Origin: DASXKD01 sp963707905
GTDB lineage: Bacteria; Actinomycetota; Actinomycetes; Streptosporangiales; Streptosporangiaceae
Assembly: GCA_963707905.1 (NCBI GenBank)
Contig: CAVPSA010000030.1
Location: forward strand, 30,795-94,794
Direction: 5' to 3'
Length of the DNA stretch: 64,000 nucleotides
Within the stretch, counting starts at the first letter, position 1. The number at the start of each line of letters is the position of its first letter. The notes beneath the pieces are model-generated. The model did not search any database and was not told where the DNA came from. It saw only the letters and a list, made by a program, of their open reading frames with translations. This document shows positions 35,188 to 45,126 of this stretch, piece by piece. The position numbers were made by a program, and so were the translations under genes.

Positions 35188-36149
35188 GGCGTCTTCCCGA
35201 TCACGGTGTTGTGCTGGGTGCCGAGGTCCAGCCGCCCGTCGGCGGAGCCGATGGTGGCGGCGATGACGTCGCCGTCGCGCAGGTACCGGGGGTTGCGCGC
35301 CTGCCGGGCGAAGAACAGCTTCCACCGGGTAGCGGGCGGCAGCAGCCCGGCCAGCTTCTCGGCGGCCTTCGGGGGGGCCTTGAGGGCGGTGCCGCCCGGC
35401 GTGCCGGTCAGCAGCAGGTCCCCGGGCGCCATCGGCTGGAACCGGGACAGGGCGGTCAGCGCCTGGGGCGGCCGGACGATCATGTCCGCGACGGTGCTGT
35501 CCTGCCGCACCTGGCCGTTGACCGACAGGCTCAGCCGCAGCGACTCCAGCCCCGCCAGGTCCGCGGCGTCCACGAGGGTCAGCCACGGGCCGGCCGGGGT
35601 GAAGGTGGGGTAGGACTTCGACTCGTAGAACTGGGTCTTGGTGAGCTGGATCTGCCGGGCGCTGACGTCGTTGGTGACCACCAGCGCGGCCACGTAGCTA
35701 GCCAGGCTGGTGTCGGTCACGGTGGCGCCGACCGGCAGGTCGGCGCCGATGACCAGGCCGAGTTCGACCTCGTAGTCCAGGAAGCCGACCCCGGCCGGCC
35801 GGAGGATGTCCCCGGCCGGTCCGGTCAGGGAGTGCGAGGCCTTGCGGAAGAAGACCGGGGGGACGGTGCGTGGGTCCATGCCGGAGTCCAGGGCGTGGGA
35901 GCGGTAGTTCACCGCCTGGGCCACCACCCGCGCGGGGGCGGTCACCGGGCTGAGCAACTCCACCGATTCGGCCGGGACCGCATCCTCCGGCGCCGCGGCG
36001 CCTGTTTGCGCGGCCTGGACGGCCTCGTCCAGCGCGGCCCGGTCGGCGAGCAGTTCGGCGGTGGTGGCGGCGGGCAGGCCGAGCCGCACCAGGCCAGCCG
36101 GTGTCACCACCCACCAGCCGTCGGCGGTGCGGGCCAGGTTCGCGCTCAT
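35184..36149 (-). CDS. Fumarylacetoacetate hydrolase family enzyme
   Basis: A 321-residue enzyme of the FAH superfamily, which includes hydratases, hydrolases and decarboxylases of meta-cleavage pathways. Metal-site blocks are visible: FLDYEVELGLVIG (acidic E-x-E ligands), VTNDVSARQIQ and GDLLLTGTPGGTALKAPP. VAQAVNYRSHALDSG is the typical entry motif. It overlaps both neighbouring genes by 4 bases. After the extradiol dioxygenase it would act on the ring-opened product. Confidence 0.87.
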   Translation of the reverse strand: MSANLARTADGWWVVTPAGLVRLGLPAATTAELLADRAALDEAVQAAQTGAAAPEDAVPAESVELLSPVTAPARVVAQAVNYRSHALDSGMDPRTVPPVFFRKASHSLTGPAGDILRPAGVGFLDYEVELGLVIGADLPVGATVTDTSLASYVAALVVTNDVSARQIQLTKTQFYESKSYPTFTPAGPWLTLVDAADLAGLESLRLSLSVNGQVRQDSTVADMIVRPPQALTALSRFQPMAPGDLLLTGTPGGTALKAPPKAAEKLAGLLPPATRWKLFFARQARNPRYLRDGDVIAATIGSADGRLDLGTQHNTVIGKTP

Positions 36150-37276
36150 GAGCTCATCGCCTTGACCAGGCCGCGCAGGGCGGCGACATCGACCTCGTTG
36201 CCCTTGTCGCGCAGCGCCTTGATCGCCGCGACGGCGACCGTGGGGTCGCGGGTGCCGGTGAACTCCGCGGTCGCTTTCGGCCCCCACTGTGAGAGCCCGC
36301 TGACCGACAGCGGCGCCCAGCCGGGCTCGGCCGTGCAGTCGAACACGTCGCCGTCGGCGTAGTGCTCGAACATCAGCCGGTCATCGTCGCGCCAGTAGTC
36401 GAAGATCTGGCTGCCCTGGATGTGCCGGCCGATGCCCCACGCGTGCCGGTAGCCGTGTTCGCGCAGGTACTCACCGCTGGCCGCCACCTCATCCAGGTCG
36501 GTGACCTGGTAGGCCGAGTGCAGGTAACCGGTGCGCGGCATCAATGCCATCGCCAGGGTGTGATGGTCGGTGGGCACGCTGCCCTGGTCGCAGCGGATAA
36601 AGGCCATCGCCGGGCCACGCTCGCGCTGCCCGTCCAGGTACAGGAAGTCGCTGACGATCAGCCCGAGTGTGCCGAGGTACCAGTCCAGTGCCCCACGGAA
36701 CCGCGTGGTGCCGAGAACCACATGCCCCAGGCGCTCGATCTCCGCGGGTCTTTGCTCGGGCCGCTGGGTACCGTTGACCCGCTCCGGGCCAGGCCCGAAG
36801 TTCAGCGGCAGCGGTGCCCGCTCGGGCAGGGCCGGGAACTCCGGGACGCCGTAGACCACCCGCACCGGGAACCCGCTGGGGTCGCGCAGCACCACGATGT
36901 GGCCGCCCGAGTGCGCGGTGACCGTCCCGCCCGTGCCGCGGGCCAGCCGGTCAAGGTCATCGCGGGCGGCGGCCCGGTAGGCGGTGCCGGCGAAGCGGGA
37001 GTGAGGGCCGCGCCGGACGATCAGGCACGCCGGGCCCGCCCACCGGCCGCGCAGCAGCAGCGTCTCCGGGGTCCGGTCGGCGACGGTGAAGCCGAAGTCG
37101 GCCAGGAACCGCTCGGCCGCCTCCAGGTCCGGCTTCTCGAACTCCAGCCACGCCAGGCCGGCCACCTTGATCAGCGGATCCTTCGACCGCCCCGGATGCT
37201 CCCTGGGCAAGGCGCCGGTCTCGCTGTGCAGCGAACGGTGCGGGTCCTGCCGCTGGCCTGGGCTGTCAGTCTTCAT
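36146..37276 (-). CDS. VOC-family extradiol dioxygenase
   Basis: A 376-residue two-domain vicinal oxygen chelate protein similar to 2,3-dihydroxybiphenyl 1,2-dioxygenases. Iron ligands of the C-terminal domain are visible as H in IERLGHVVLG, H in GYLHSAYQV and E in RLMFEHYADGDVF. The N-terminal domain is the non-catalytic repeat (VAGLAWLEFEKPDLEAAERF). It should cleave a catechol-type ring next to the two hydroxyls using Fe(II) and O2. It is the first gene of the operon, and a TGTAA-N6-ATCAG-N3-TGATG motif lies 47 bases upstream. Confidence 0.87.
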   Translation of the reverse strand: MKTDSPGQRQDPHRSLHSETGALPREHPGRSKDPLIKVAGLAWLEFEKPDLEAAERFLADFGFTVADRTPETLLLRGRWAGPACLIVRRGPHSRFAGTAYRAAARDDLDRLARGTGGTVTAHSGGHIVVLRDPSGFPVRVVYGVPEFPALPERAPLPLNFGPGPERVNGTQRPEQRPAEIERLGHVVLGTTRFRGALDWYLGTLGLIVSDFLYLDGQRERGPAMAFIRCDQGSVPTDHHTLAMALMPRTGYLHSAYQVTDLDEVAASGEYLREHGYRHAWGIGRHIQGSQIFDYWRDDDRLMFEHYADGDVFDCTAEPGWAPLSVSGLSQWGPKATAEFTGTRDPTVAVAAIKALRDKGNEVDVAALRGLVKAMSS

Positions 37277-37322
37277 AACGATCGCTCCCTCAACCTCGAC
37301 TCCTGTTAGGAATCATCAATCT

Positions 37323-37346
37323 TGTAATTGAGTATCAGTCATGATG
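37323..37346. promoter_or_regulatory. Candidate TetR operator, copy 1
   Basis: TGTAA-N6-ATCAG-N3-TGATG, containing the inverted ATCA-N4-TGAT, lies just before the dioxygenase operon. The same pattern with identical spacing recurs at 37531 and 38637. It lies in the divergent region between the operon and the TetR gene. Confidence 0.6.
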
Positions 37347-37530
37347 AGCCGTACCGTCAAGTGCGTACTGACCCGAATCCGCGGTGGGCCCGCACAGTCA
37401 GGGCTGGTGGCGCCCATCGCGCCCGCACCACGGCCAGAGCAGCCGGCGGCTGCCGTCGGCGCTGCCGCAGGACAAAGAAGCCCCCGCGATGAAGGCCAAG
37501 GGGATGATGACGGCTGCCGAGAATCAGTGC

Positions 37531-37554
37531 TGTAAGCTATTATCAGCATTGATG
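37531..37554. promoter_or_regulatory. Candidate TetR operator, copy 2
   Basis: The same 24-base pattern as at 37323, located 106 bases before the TetR gene start. Occupancy would fit autoregulation. The binding protein is inferred only from position. Confidence 0.6.
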
Positions 37555-37659
37555 GAAGAATTCATCGGCGGTCGCCCCGGCGGCGGGCTCGCCAGCGTGG
37601 AAGGCTCCCGGACTGGCGGGACGCGGCCGTTGTGTGCTGGGCGAGACGGGAGGGCAGTG

Positions 37660-38307
37660 ATGGCGGCAACGGCACCCACAGGTGGGGTCAACCGGCTGGA
37701 CCGGCGGAAGGCGCGGACCCGGCAGGCGCTGATCGATGCTGCGGTCCGGCTGATCGCCGAGGGCCGTGGCGAGCGTGCGAGCATTCAGGAGATCACTGAG
37801 GCAGCAGACGTCGGCTTCGGGTCGTTCTACAACCACTTCCCCAGCAAGGAACAGCTATTTCAGGACGCCTCGGAAGAGGTGATGGAACGCTGGGGGCTGA
37901 TGATCGACCGGGCATGTGAGGGCATCAGCGACCCCGCCAAGGTGTTCGCCGTCTCCTTCCGGATTTCCGGGCGGCTGGGCTGGACACATCCCGACATGGC
38001 CCAGTTCATCACCGGGGCTGGCATGGACCTACTGAACGCACCCCTCGGACTGGCGCCACGCGCCCTGCGTGACATCAAGGCCGGCCAGGCTGCGGGCCGC
38101 TTCACCTTCCCCAACGCCGAAATCGCCCTGGCCGCCATCGCCGGGGGGCTGCTTGGGCTGCTGCGACTGCGCCAGCGCGACCCTGGGCACACCGAGGAGG
38201 CCTCGGTAGACGAGCTTGCCGGAGCCCTCCTGCGCCTGCTCGGCGTCCCCGCAGCCGAGGCCACGCGCCTCTCCGGCTCCCCTCTGCCACCCATCGGCAC
38301 CTGGTAG
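37660..38307 (+). CDS. TetR/AcrR family transcriptional regulator
   Basis: A 215-residue repressor. The N-terminal helix-turn-helix is RTRQALIDAAVRLIAEG to ITEAADVGFGSFYNHFPSKE, the classic TetR signature. The C-terminal ligand domain is helical (RISGRLGWTHPDMAQFITGA, AEIALAAIAGGLLGLLRLRQ). It is divergent from the aromatic catabolic operon, so control of that operon by an aromatic or CoA-ester ligand is likely. Start: an ATG within GGGAGGGCAGTGATG; a GTG one codon upstream is also possible. Confidence 0.9.
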   Translation: MAATAPTGGVNRLDRRKARTRQALIDAAVRLIAEGRGERASIQEITEAADVGFGSFYNHFPSKEQLFQDASEEVMERWGLMIDRACEGISDPAKVFAVSFRISGRLGWTHPDMAQFITGAGMDLLNAPLGLAPRALRDIKAGQAAGRFTFPNAEIALAAIAGGLLGLLRLRQRDPGHTEEASVDELAGALLRLLGVPAAEATRLSGSPLPPIGTW

Positions 38308-38717
38308 GAATGTGCGGGCGCTGACGGGCGCCCCAGAACGCGGGGCGTTGCTCTCGGCGCCGGCCCAGCATCATCGTTAGCGGTCCCGCACGCCCATGGA
38401 CCGTTCCCAAACGCCTTCCCCAGGCCTGTCGTGGGCGACCATCGGTTTCAGTGTTCTCCGTAACACCTGTGGGCGGCGCACTGACGCAGGGCCGAACGGC
38501 CCACCACGAGTGTCTTCCCACCGCGTCGCCTGCCTGCCAGCCGGGCACTGGCAACAGCGGCTCCCCGATGGCTCGCAGCCGACCGACTTCCCCGGCAAGC
38601 AGAATCGCCAGCCCTCTTGACACGTGGCTTCAGTTTTGTAATGGTTAATCAGAATTGATGTAGGGGAACAGGGTGTGCCGCGAGCACGGTGCACCACCAA
38701 CGAAAGGAAGCGGTGTC
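38308..38717. other. Regulatory intergenic stretch
   Basis: No gene is supported in these 410 bases. The AT-rich 3' part (about 38625-38665) holds the third TGTAA-N6-ATCAG-N3-TGATG motif and probably the promoter of the gene at 38718. GAAAGGAAG at 38702-38710 is its ribosome-binding site. Confidence 0.6.
38637..38660. promoter_or_regulatory. Candidate TetR operator, copy 3
   Basis: Third copy of the 24-base pattern, 58 bases upstream of the HdeD-like gene. It suggests this gene belongs to the same regulon as the aromatic operon. Confidence 0.55.
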
Positions 38718-39290
38718 ATGTTCAAGTCACTGAGCACGTCGATGATCTTGCGCGGCATCCTCGCGGTTGCCGTCGGAATCGTGGCCCTGGCCTGGCCGGG
38801 GGTCACGGTGCTGGCGCTAGTCATTCTCTTTGCGGTGGTCGCGTTCCTCGCCGCTGGCCTGGAGGCGATGCGGGCCTTCAGCAGCGCCAAGGCCGGCCCG
38901 GTCGCCGGGCACCTGCTGCTGGGGCTGGTCGATGTGGCCGCCGGGCTGGTCGCCCTGGTCTGGCCGGGGCCGACCGCCCTGGTGCTGGTGCTCATCGTGG
39001 CCACCTGGGCGATCGTCGGCGGCGTGTTCGAGCTCTTCGCCGGGTTCGGCCGCGGCCAGGCCGCCGGGACCCGCGCCTTGTACCTGCTTGGCGGGCTGGT
39101 GTCGGTCGCGTTCGGCGTGGTGCTGTTCGCCCGCCCCGGCCTCGGCGCGATCACTCTCGCCCTGCTGTTCGGCCTGTTCAACCTGATCTACGGGGCCTGG
39201 CAGTTCGTGCTCGGCATCGAACTGCGCCAAACCGGCAAGACCCTGCGCGCGGTGGGAGCGGACAAGCACCCGCACAAGATCGCGGCCTGA
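38718..39290 (+). CDS. HdeD-like DUF308 membrane protein
   Basis: A 190-residue protein with six hydrophobic segments arranged as DUF308 repeats, each ending near WPG or RPG (GIVALAWPGVTVLAL, GLVALVWPGPTALVL, GVVLFARPGLGAITL). This is the HdeD family, linked to acid resistance in enteric bacteria but of unknown role in actinobacteria. The start is MFKSLSTSMILRGIL, after GAAAGGAAG. Confidence 0.87.
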   Translation: MFKSLSTSMILRGILAVAVGIVALAWPGVTVLALVILFAVVAFLAAGLEAMRAFSSAKAGPVAGHLLLGLVDVAAGLVALVWPGPTALVLVLIVATWAIVGGVFELFAGFGRGQAAGTRALYLLGGLVSVAFGVVLFARPGLGAITLALLFGLFNLIYGAWQFVLGIELRQTGKTLRAVGADKHPHKIAA

Positions 39291-39412
39291 ACCGGGCACC
39301 ACAACCCAGGCACTGGCCCCATCGGCCTGATCCCCCTACACCCCGCGGGCGGCTACGATCCGGTCGCGGGGTGCCGGGCACCAGCGTCACCGTCACCCCT
39401 GGAGGGGAAGCA

Positions 39413-40357
39413 ATGAAACTGCATCAGCCCTCACGTCACGGCTGGCGGCCGGTGGGCCCGCCGCACCGGCCGGTGTTGCTGGTCAACCCCAGGTCAGGTG
39501 ATGGCGCGGCCGGGCGGGCCGGTCTTGCCGAGCGGGCGGGTGAAAAGGGCATCGAGGTAGTCCTTTTTGGCCAGGGCGAAAGTCTGGCGGAGCTGGCCGA
39601 TGCGGCTGCGGCCAGCGGCGCGGACGCACTGGGAATGGCCGGCGGTGACGGATCGCTGGCCGTCGTGGCCGCGGTGGCCGCCGCGCACGGGCTTCCGTTC
39701 GTGTGCGTCCCGGCCGGCACCCGCAACCATTTCGCTCTCGATGTGGGGGTTGACCGGCATGATCTCACCGGCGCGCTCGACGCCTTCACCGACGGGGTCG
39801 AGCGCCGGATCGACGTGGCGGATGTAAACGGGCGCATGTTTCTCAACAACGTGTCGCTGGGGATCTACGGCGACGCCGTCCGCAAGACGGCCTACCGCGA
39901 CGCCAAGGTCCGGACCCTGCTGGAGACCGCCGAGCAGGTGCTCGGGCCCAGCGCGCCGGCGCCCGCGCTGCGCCTGGTCGACGATACCGGGCGCGAACAC
40001 GGTCATCTTGGCGTCGTGCTGGTGTCCAACAACCCCTACGCGGTGGAAGGCCCGCTGGTGCGCGGTACCCGCCCGGCGCTCGACACCGGCCAGCTCGGAA
40101 TCGTGATTCTCGACCTGCCAGATGACAGCCCGCAACTTCCCGGGCGCGCTTGGAGCGCGCCATTTTTCGAGGTAGACGCCCCAGTACCGGTGCACGCCGG
40201 GATTGATGGCGAACCCGTCGACCTAACCCCGCCTCTGCGGTTCACGATCCGGCCTGCGGCGCTGCGCGTCCGGATCTCCTCCCGCCATCCGGGCGCCTCC
40301 CCATCGGCGCGCTTCCCACCTGCCAGCCCACCGCGCCCAGGCCACACCGCGCCATAA
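39413..40357 (+). CDS. Diacylglycerol kinase-family lipid kinase
   Basis: A 314-residue cytoplasmic kinase of the DAGK catalytic family. VLLVNPRSGDGAAG opens the domain, and the nucleotide-binding GGDGS motif is in ALGMAGGDGSLAVVAAVAAA, followed by FVCVPAGTRNHFALDVGVDR. The C-terminal beta-sandwich half includes FLNNVSLGIYGDAV and VLVSNNPYAVEG. It should phosphorylate a lipid alcohol with ATP. The start after GGAGGGGAAGCA is firm. An odd proline-rich tail (ASPSARFPPASPPRPGHTAP) ends it. Confidence 0.86.
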   Translation: MKLHQPSRHGWRPVGPPHRPVLLVNPRSGDGAAGRAGLAERAGEKGIEVVLFGQGESLAELADAAAASGADALGMAGGDGSLAVVAAVAAAHGLPFVCVPAGTRNHFALDVGVDRHDLTGALDAFTDGVERRIDVADVNGRMFLNNVSLGIYGDAVRKTAYRDAKVRTLLETAEQVLGPSAPAPALRLVDDTGREHGHLGVVLVSNNPYAVEGPLVRGTRPALDTGQLGIVILDLPDDSPQLPGRAWSAPFFEVDAPVPVHAGIDGEPVDLTPPLRFTIRPAALRVRISSRHPGASPSARFPPASPPRPGHTAP

Positions 40358-40651
40358 CGGATCAGGCGGGCCGCGCCGAACTGCACACCAGGCGCTACTC
40401 TGCGGAGGCACCGATCACGCCGTCGATCGCCGGCGGCGGCAGCCTCACCCGCCGTCGCCGTGCTCCGGCTGGTGGCCAGCGCGTCCTTGTCCCGCTCCAC
40501 GATGGCCGCCGAGCGGACGCTAACCCGCCGCACCTGGCCCGCCGGATCTGTTCCCGCGAAATAAAACGCCGCGAACCAGTCCCATCTGGTGAGCTCGGCG
40601 GGAAGCTGGCGCGTCGGCCGCCGTGACGCAGGCGGCCGGGATCTGGGGGAA
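40358..40651. other. No confident gene
   Basis: A minus-strand frame here reads LTRWDWFAAFYFAGTDPAGQ followed by a charged helical stretch with AIVERDKDALATS, which looks protein-like, but no start codon or ribosome-binding site is placed to express it. It may be a decayed gene downstream of the DUF1345 gene. Confidence 0.4.
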
Positions 40652-41371
40652 CTAGCGGAACAGTCCGGAGATGAGGTTGACCGAGCCAGCGACGATGACC
40701 ACGCCGAACACATACGCCAGGACGGCGTGGGCCAGCACGCTGCGCCGGATCTGAGGGTCGCGCAGCGTGGTGTCGGACACCTGGTAGGTCATGCCGATGG
40801 TAAAGGCCACGTAGGCGAAGTCGCGGTAGCCGGGATGTTGCTGACCGTCTTCGGTACCGAAGGCGATGCCGCCGGGCCTGGACCGGAAGTGCTGGTTGGC
40901 GTAACGCAGCGTGTAGACGGTGTTGATGAGCGTCCACGACAGCACCACGGTTAGCACGGCGGCGCCGATCAGCAGCGCCCGAGGCACGCCGCTGTGCTGC
41001 CCGGCCAGGTGCAGTGCGTAACCCGCGCCCAGCAGACTGGCGACGCCGGCCCCGACCAGCAGCGTCCTGGCCGAGCCCTCGGTCTGGTCCTCGCGGGCAG
41101 CCAGCTGCGCGGCGCGTGCGCTGTCGGCCTGGATGATGATCGGCCAGGTGGTCAGGAGAAAGGCGAGCGCGGCGGCGTTCCAGCCCCCGGCCAGTGCCAG
41201 TCCCCAGGTCACGAACGGCAGGAGGACAGCCGCGACGATCAGCCCGGCGATCAGCACCGTGATCGCACGCCGCATGGCGGGGGCGTGCCAGCCAAGCCAT
41301 CGGTGGTACAGGGTGGGTGCTGGGACGCCGGTCATCGTCTGAGTGTCGCCTGTTGCCTCCATGCGTGTCAT
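40652..41371 (-). CDS. DUF1345 membrane protein, second copy
   Basis: A 239-residue protein with about six hydrophobic segments and the DUF1345 block DFAYVAFTIGMTYQVSDTTL. The C-terminus ends in a hydrophobic helix (YVFGVVIVAGSVNLISGLF). Three possible starts (41371, 41362, 41335) exist; the longest with a clear ATG is used. It is more canonical than the DUF1345 copy at 29894, which lacks the TYQVSDT stretch. Confidence 0.82.
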   Translation of the reverse strand: MTRMEATGDTQTMTGVPAPTLYHRWLGWHAPAMRRAITVLIAGLIVAAVLLPFVTWGLALAGGWNAAALAFLLTTWPIIIQADSARAAQLAAREDQTEGSARTLLVGAGVASLLGAGYALHLAGQHSGVPRALLIGAAVLTVVLSWTLINTVYTLRYANQHFRSRPGGIAFGTEDGQQHPGYRDFAYVAFTIGMTYQVSDTTLRDPQIRRSVLAHAVLAYVFGVVIVAGSVNLISGLFR

Positions 41372-42083
41372 TCGCGTGGAGAAAGCCCGGCGACTACGGC
41401 CCGACAGGACAATGCCGAGCACGTTGATGGTCGCCTCAGCTTTGCCAGGGCTGGCCTGCGAGGCGGCGGCGCCGGCACGGGGCAGCGGCGCGGATATATC
41501 CGCAGCAGCCGACACTCCCGCACCGACCTACTCACCTGCCGCAGTAACCGACCGGCGCTGATAGCCCATCCTCCGCTGGCGTGGCGGGCTGCAGTCGGCG
41601 GGCGGCGCTCTGCAGTGCGCTCACAGCCTTGGAGGTCGCTGCTCGTTCGGGGTGAATTTACCTATTGATGAAAGTTTTACTCTGGTTGTGCTGGCCGGCA
41701 TGATCGATAATCATCCTGCTGCTGTGGGGAGGGACGGTAATCCGTCAGGGGGATAGCAGGTCATGGGGAGCGTTCGGGTGTTCGGCTTGGCTGTGCCGTT
41801 GCTCGCGGCCCGCCTTGGTGCCGTCAGCGCTGCCGAGCGCCGGGTATCGGCGTCGGCGTGTGGTTGCTTGTGCCGAGTGAAGGGGCCGGGGGGCGTGAGC
41901 TTGCCGATGCCAGCTGCTTCTCCGCCGGCAATTCCTGGGCCGTACACGATAGCGGCCTGCGGAGCGCCCGTATAAGACGCTAATCGAGCGGTTCGATGAA
42001 TGACGGCGGTCTCGTGCCCGCATCCGCGGGACCGCAGCGATATCAGTCATTGCAGGTCATGAGCCTTCTTGGGAGGTATAGCG
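41372..42083. other. Long intergenic stretch
   Basis: About 710 bases without a supported gene. The segment 41640-41720 is notably AT-richer than its surroundings and may hold promoters for either side. Small frames, such as 41763-41975, lack ribosome-binding sites and family features. GGGAGG at 42071-42076 serves the next gene. Confidence 0.5.
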
Positions 42084-44560
42084 GTGGATAACGCCGATGA
42101 GCGGGATGGCGAGCAGGTGGGCCCCGGCCAGGCGCCGGTGTCGCGGCGTAGTTTCGTGGTGGGGGTGGCCGCGGCGGGCGCCGCCGCAACGGCCGGCCGG
42201 GCCTTTCCCAGCCGGCGCGCGCTACCGGTGGTGGCGGGCACGGGGGGTGACCGTGCCGCTGCCGCGACGTGTGGTTCGTTGAGCCTGGCGAAGGCGCCGG
42301 TCTCGGGTGGTGAGCTGACCGATGCCGCGTTCGTATCTGCTGATGAGTGGTGGGCGGTGGGCAACGTGGGGGCGGCGCTGCGCGCGAACCGGACGCTGAT
42401 CGTGCAGTTCGACGGCTCGGCATGGTCGGAGGTCGCGTCCCCGAACCAGGGCACGCTGAACAACGGGCTCAACGGGATTTCCATGATCGATGGCGGGGGG
42501 TGGGCGGTCGGCTTTTACCAGGCTACGGGGTATCAGCCGCTGGCAATGAGCTGGGATGGGACGCAGTGGTCGCTGAACTCGCCCGCTGCCTTCCCCAGCG
42601 ACTCGGTGTTCACCGGTGTGGACACCCTGGCGGACGGGACCGCGTGGGCGGTCGGTTTCCAGACCACGAAGGCCGGGGTCCGCAGCACGCTGATCGAGCA
42701 GGCATCGGGCGGGACGTGGACGCAGGTGGCCAGCCCCAACGTCGCGGGCAGCACCGTTAACTCACTGACGGCCGTCGCCGGGACGGCGGCGACCGGATTG
42801 TGGGCGGTCGGCTACTGGCTGAGCCCTACCGGCGTCCAGCCGCTGGTGATGTGCTACGACACGACCCAGCCGTCGCCATCGTGGGTGCTGGTCAGTGGCG
42901 TGCCGGCACCGGGTCAGGTCGATACGGTGCTGACCGGGGTTGATGTGCTGTCGGCCAGCGATGTGTGGGTGGTGGGTTACTGCAACGACGGCGGCGCGGA
43001 CCGGCCACTGGCGCTGCACTGGGACGGCAGCGCCTGGACCAGCTCGCCGGTTCCCGGCGCCGGGCTGCTGCGCGAGGTCAGGGCGGTCGCGTCGGACAAC
43101 GTGTGGGCGGCTGGCGCCTACTACAACACGAGCCGGCAGCAGTACCAGACGCTCGCTGTGCAGTTCGACGGGACGGCGTGGACGACAGTGGTTCTCGCCC
43201 GACTCCAAGACGTTCAGCGACGAGATCCTCGGGCTTGCGGTCAACCCGGATGGGTCGGCGCTTACGCTGGTGGGCCGGGCGGGCTCCAACTCGCTCATCG
43301 CACAGGCGAGCTGCCCCAGCGGGCCGGTCTCGCCGCTCACCCGGGCGCCCGCGGCGTTGCCGCCGCTGCCGTCCGCGCCTGGTGTCGGCCCAGCGCCGAG
43401 CCCACCACCGCCGACGCCCCCGGCGCAGACACCCATCCCGGTGACTATCACCGACCAGGCAGCGGCCGCGGGCATCAGCGGCACGAACGACTGGTCTTTC
43501 GGCGCGGCTGCCGCCGATTTCACCGGCGATGGCTGGCCGGACCTGTTCATCTCCCACCACTGGCACCCGGCCAACCTGTATCTCAATAACCAGGACGGCA
43601 CGTTCACCCCGGCCGATGTCGAGCTTCTTCAGCTCCATCCTTGACCGGCACGACTGCCAGGTCGCTGATTTCAATCAGGATGGCCAGCTAGACATATTTT
43701 GCAGCGTCGGGGCCGATCGCGGCACCTCGCTGAAGTGCAATGGGCTGTTCCTCCAGCAGCCCGACGGCAGCTTCGCCGACGTGGCCTACCAGTGGAACAT
43801 CGGCGACGCCGCTGGGCGTGGCCGCTTTTGTGCCGTGCTGGATGCGAACAACGACGGCTATCCGGACATCTTCTACGGCACCGACCCGGTGCGCATAGAC
43901 GGCCTGCCCTCGATCAACCGGTTCTACCTCAACACCGGGCAGGGCTCGTTCATCGACTCCCCGGCCATGGGCCTGAATCTCAACGTCGGGGCACAATCGG
44001 CGCGGACCGTCGACTACAACGGTGACGGCTGGCCGGACCTGCTGATCTGCGGGTACACCGGTGGCCTGCGCCTGTTCAAGAACAACCAGGGGCAGGGTTT
44101 CACCGATGTGTCGTCGATCCTCGGCCCCTCGATCAGCGCCGTGGACGCGGTCATGGTCGACGTCAACCACGACAACCTCCCCGACCTCATCGTCCTCACC
44201 AAGACCGCGGTCAAGCTGATCCGCCAGAACGCCAACGGAACCTGGGCCAAGCCCAAAACTCTCCTCAACGTCACCAGCGGGGTAGCGCTCGCCGTCGGGG
44301 ACGTCAACGGCGACAACAACCCCGACATCTACGTCGTCTGCGGCAAGACCGGAGGCGCCAACGCCCCGGACCACCTGGTGACCTTCAACGCCACCGGCGG
44401 CTTCACCACCATGTCCATCCCACAAACAACCACCGGCTCAGGCGAGCGCGCGTTCCCGATCGACTACAACAACTCCGGCCTCACCAGCTTCCTCGTCCTC
44501 AACGGTGCGGTCCCCAGCACCGGCCCGATCCAGCTCCTCACACCCCAGCCCTCGCCGTAG
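42084..44560 (+). pseudogene. Tat-exported propeller and FG-GAP repeat protein, two frameshifts
   Basis: Joined across two frame changes this encodes about 825 residues. The N-terminus has a twin-arginine signal (SRRSFVVGVAAAGAAATAG). Residues about 70-390 carry repeats with WAVG and WxxV spacing, typical of secreted beta-propellers. A proline-rich linker then leads to FG-GAP/VCBS repeats with calcium-type loops (DFTGDGWPDLFIS, DFNQDGQLDIFC, DYNGDGWPDLLICG, DVNGDNNPDIYVVCG). The frame changes near 43186-43195 and 43610-43625; each is repaired by removing one base. It would be an extracellular binding or adhesion-like protein. True inactivation and sequencing error cannot be separated here. 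Confidence 0.8.
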
Positions 44561-44629
44561 GGCCACACGGCCCGCCCACGCCTAGCATCAGAGTGGCCAC
44601 CATTCGGGCGCGCCCCGCGGTAGCGCTGG

Positions 44630-45079
44630 TTACTGGCATGCGGCGCAGAGGCCGAGCACGTCGAGGCGGTGGCTGTGGGCCTGGAAGCCCTCGGTGCCGG
44701 CGAGCTTGGTGATGGCGCCGGTGACTTGCCGCTCGAGGCCGGTGGGGAGGGTGACGTCGGTGACCTTGCCACAGTTGATGCACAGCAGGTGGTGGTGGTG
44801 CTCGGTGAGGTCTTCGGCCAGCTCGAAACGGGTGTATTCGTCGCTGGCGGTGACCTTGCGGATAAGCCCGGCGGCGTGCAGATCGGTCAGGTGCCGGTAG
44901 GCGGAGCTGCGTGGTACCCCTGGCAGAAGCCTGGCGATGTCTCCGATGCTCACGGGGTGCCCTGCGCTGGCGAGCAAATCAATCATCGCCCGCCGCCCAC
45001 TGGTGTAGCGCTGATCGATCCGGCGCAGACGGCGCTCAGCCACACTGTGCATGTCGTCGGCGGTCTCCTGGGCTGGCAT
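44630..45079 (-). CDS. Fur family regulator, probably Zur
   Basis: A 149-residue Fur-superfamily repressor. The winged helix contains SIGDIARLLPGVPRSSAYRH, and the metal and dimerisation domain has the histidine run TEHHHHLLCINCGKV with two CxxC pairs (CINC, CAAC) for structural zinc. It is the last gene of an ArsR - His-rich - Fur operon, the same order of regulators as the mycobacterial smtB-zur operon, and is divergent from a zinc-type ABC transporter. Zinc sensing is therefore the best inference. The start follows AAGGGAG. Confidence 0.87.
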   Translation of the reverse strand: MPAQETADDMHSVAERRLRRIDQRYTSGRRAMIDLLASAGHPVSIGDIARLLPGVPRSSAYRHLTDLHAAGLIRKVTASDEYTRFELAEDLTEHHHHLLCINCGKVTDVTLPTGLERQVTGAITKLAGTEGFQAHSHRLDVLGLCAACQ

Positions 45080-45126
45080 GACACTCCCTTAGCTGCGGTG
45101 GGGCAAACGCTGCGCGGCTGGCGCGG

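Noticed and set aside
41763..41975. 70-codon plus-strand frame before the FG-GAP gene
   Set aside because: No ribosome-binding site, no family resemblance and atypical composition.
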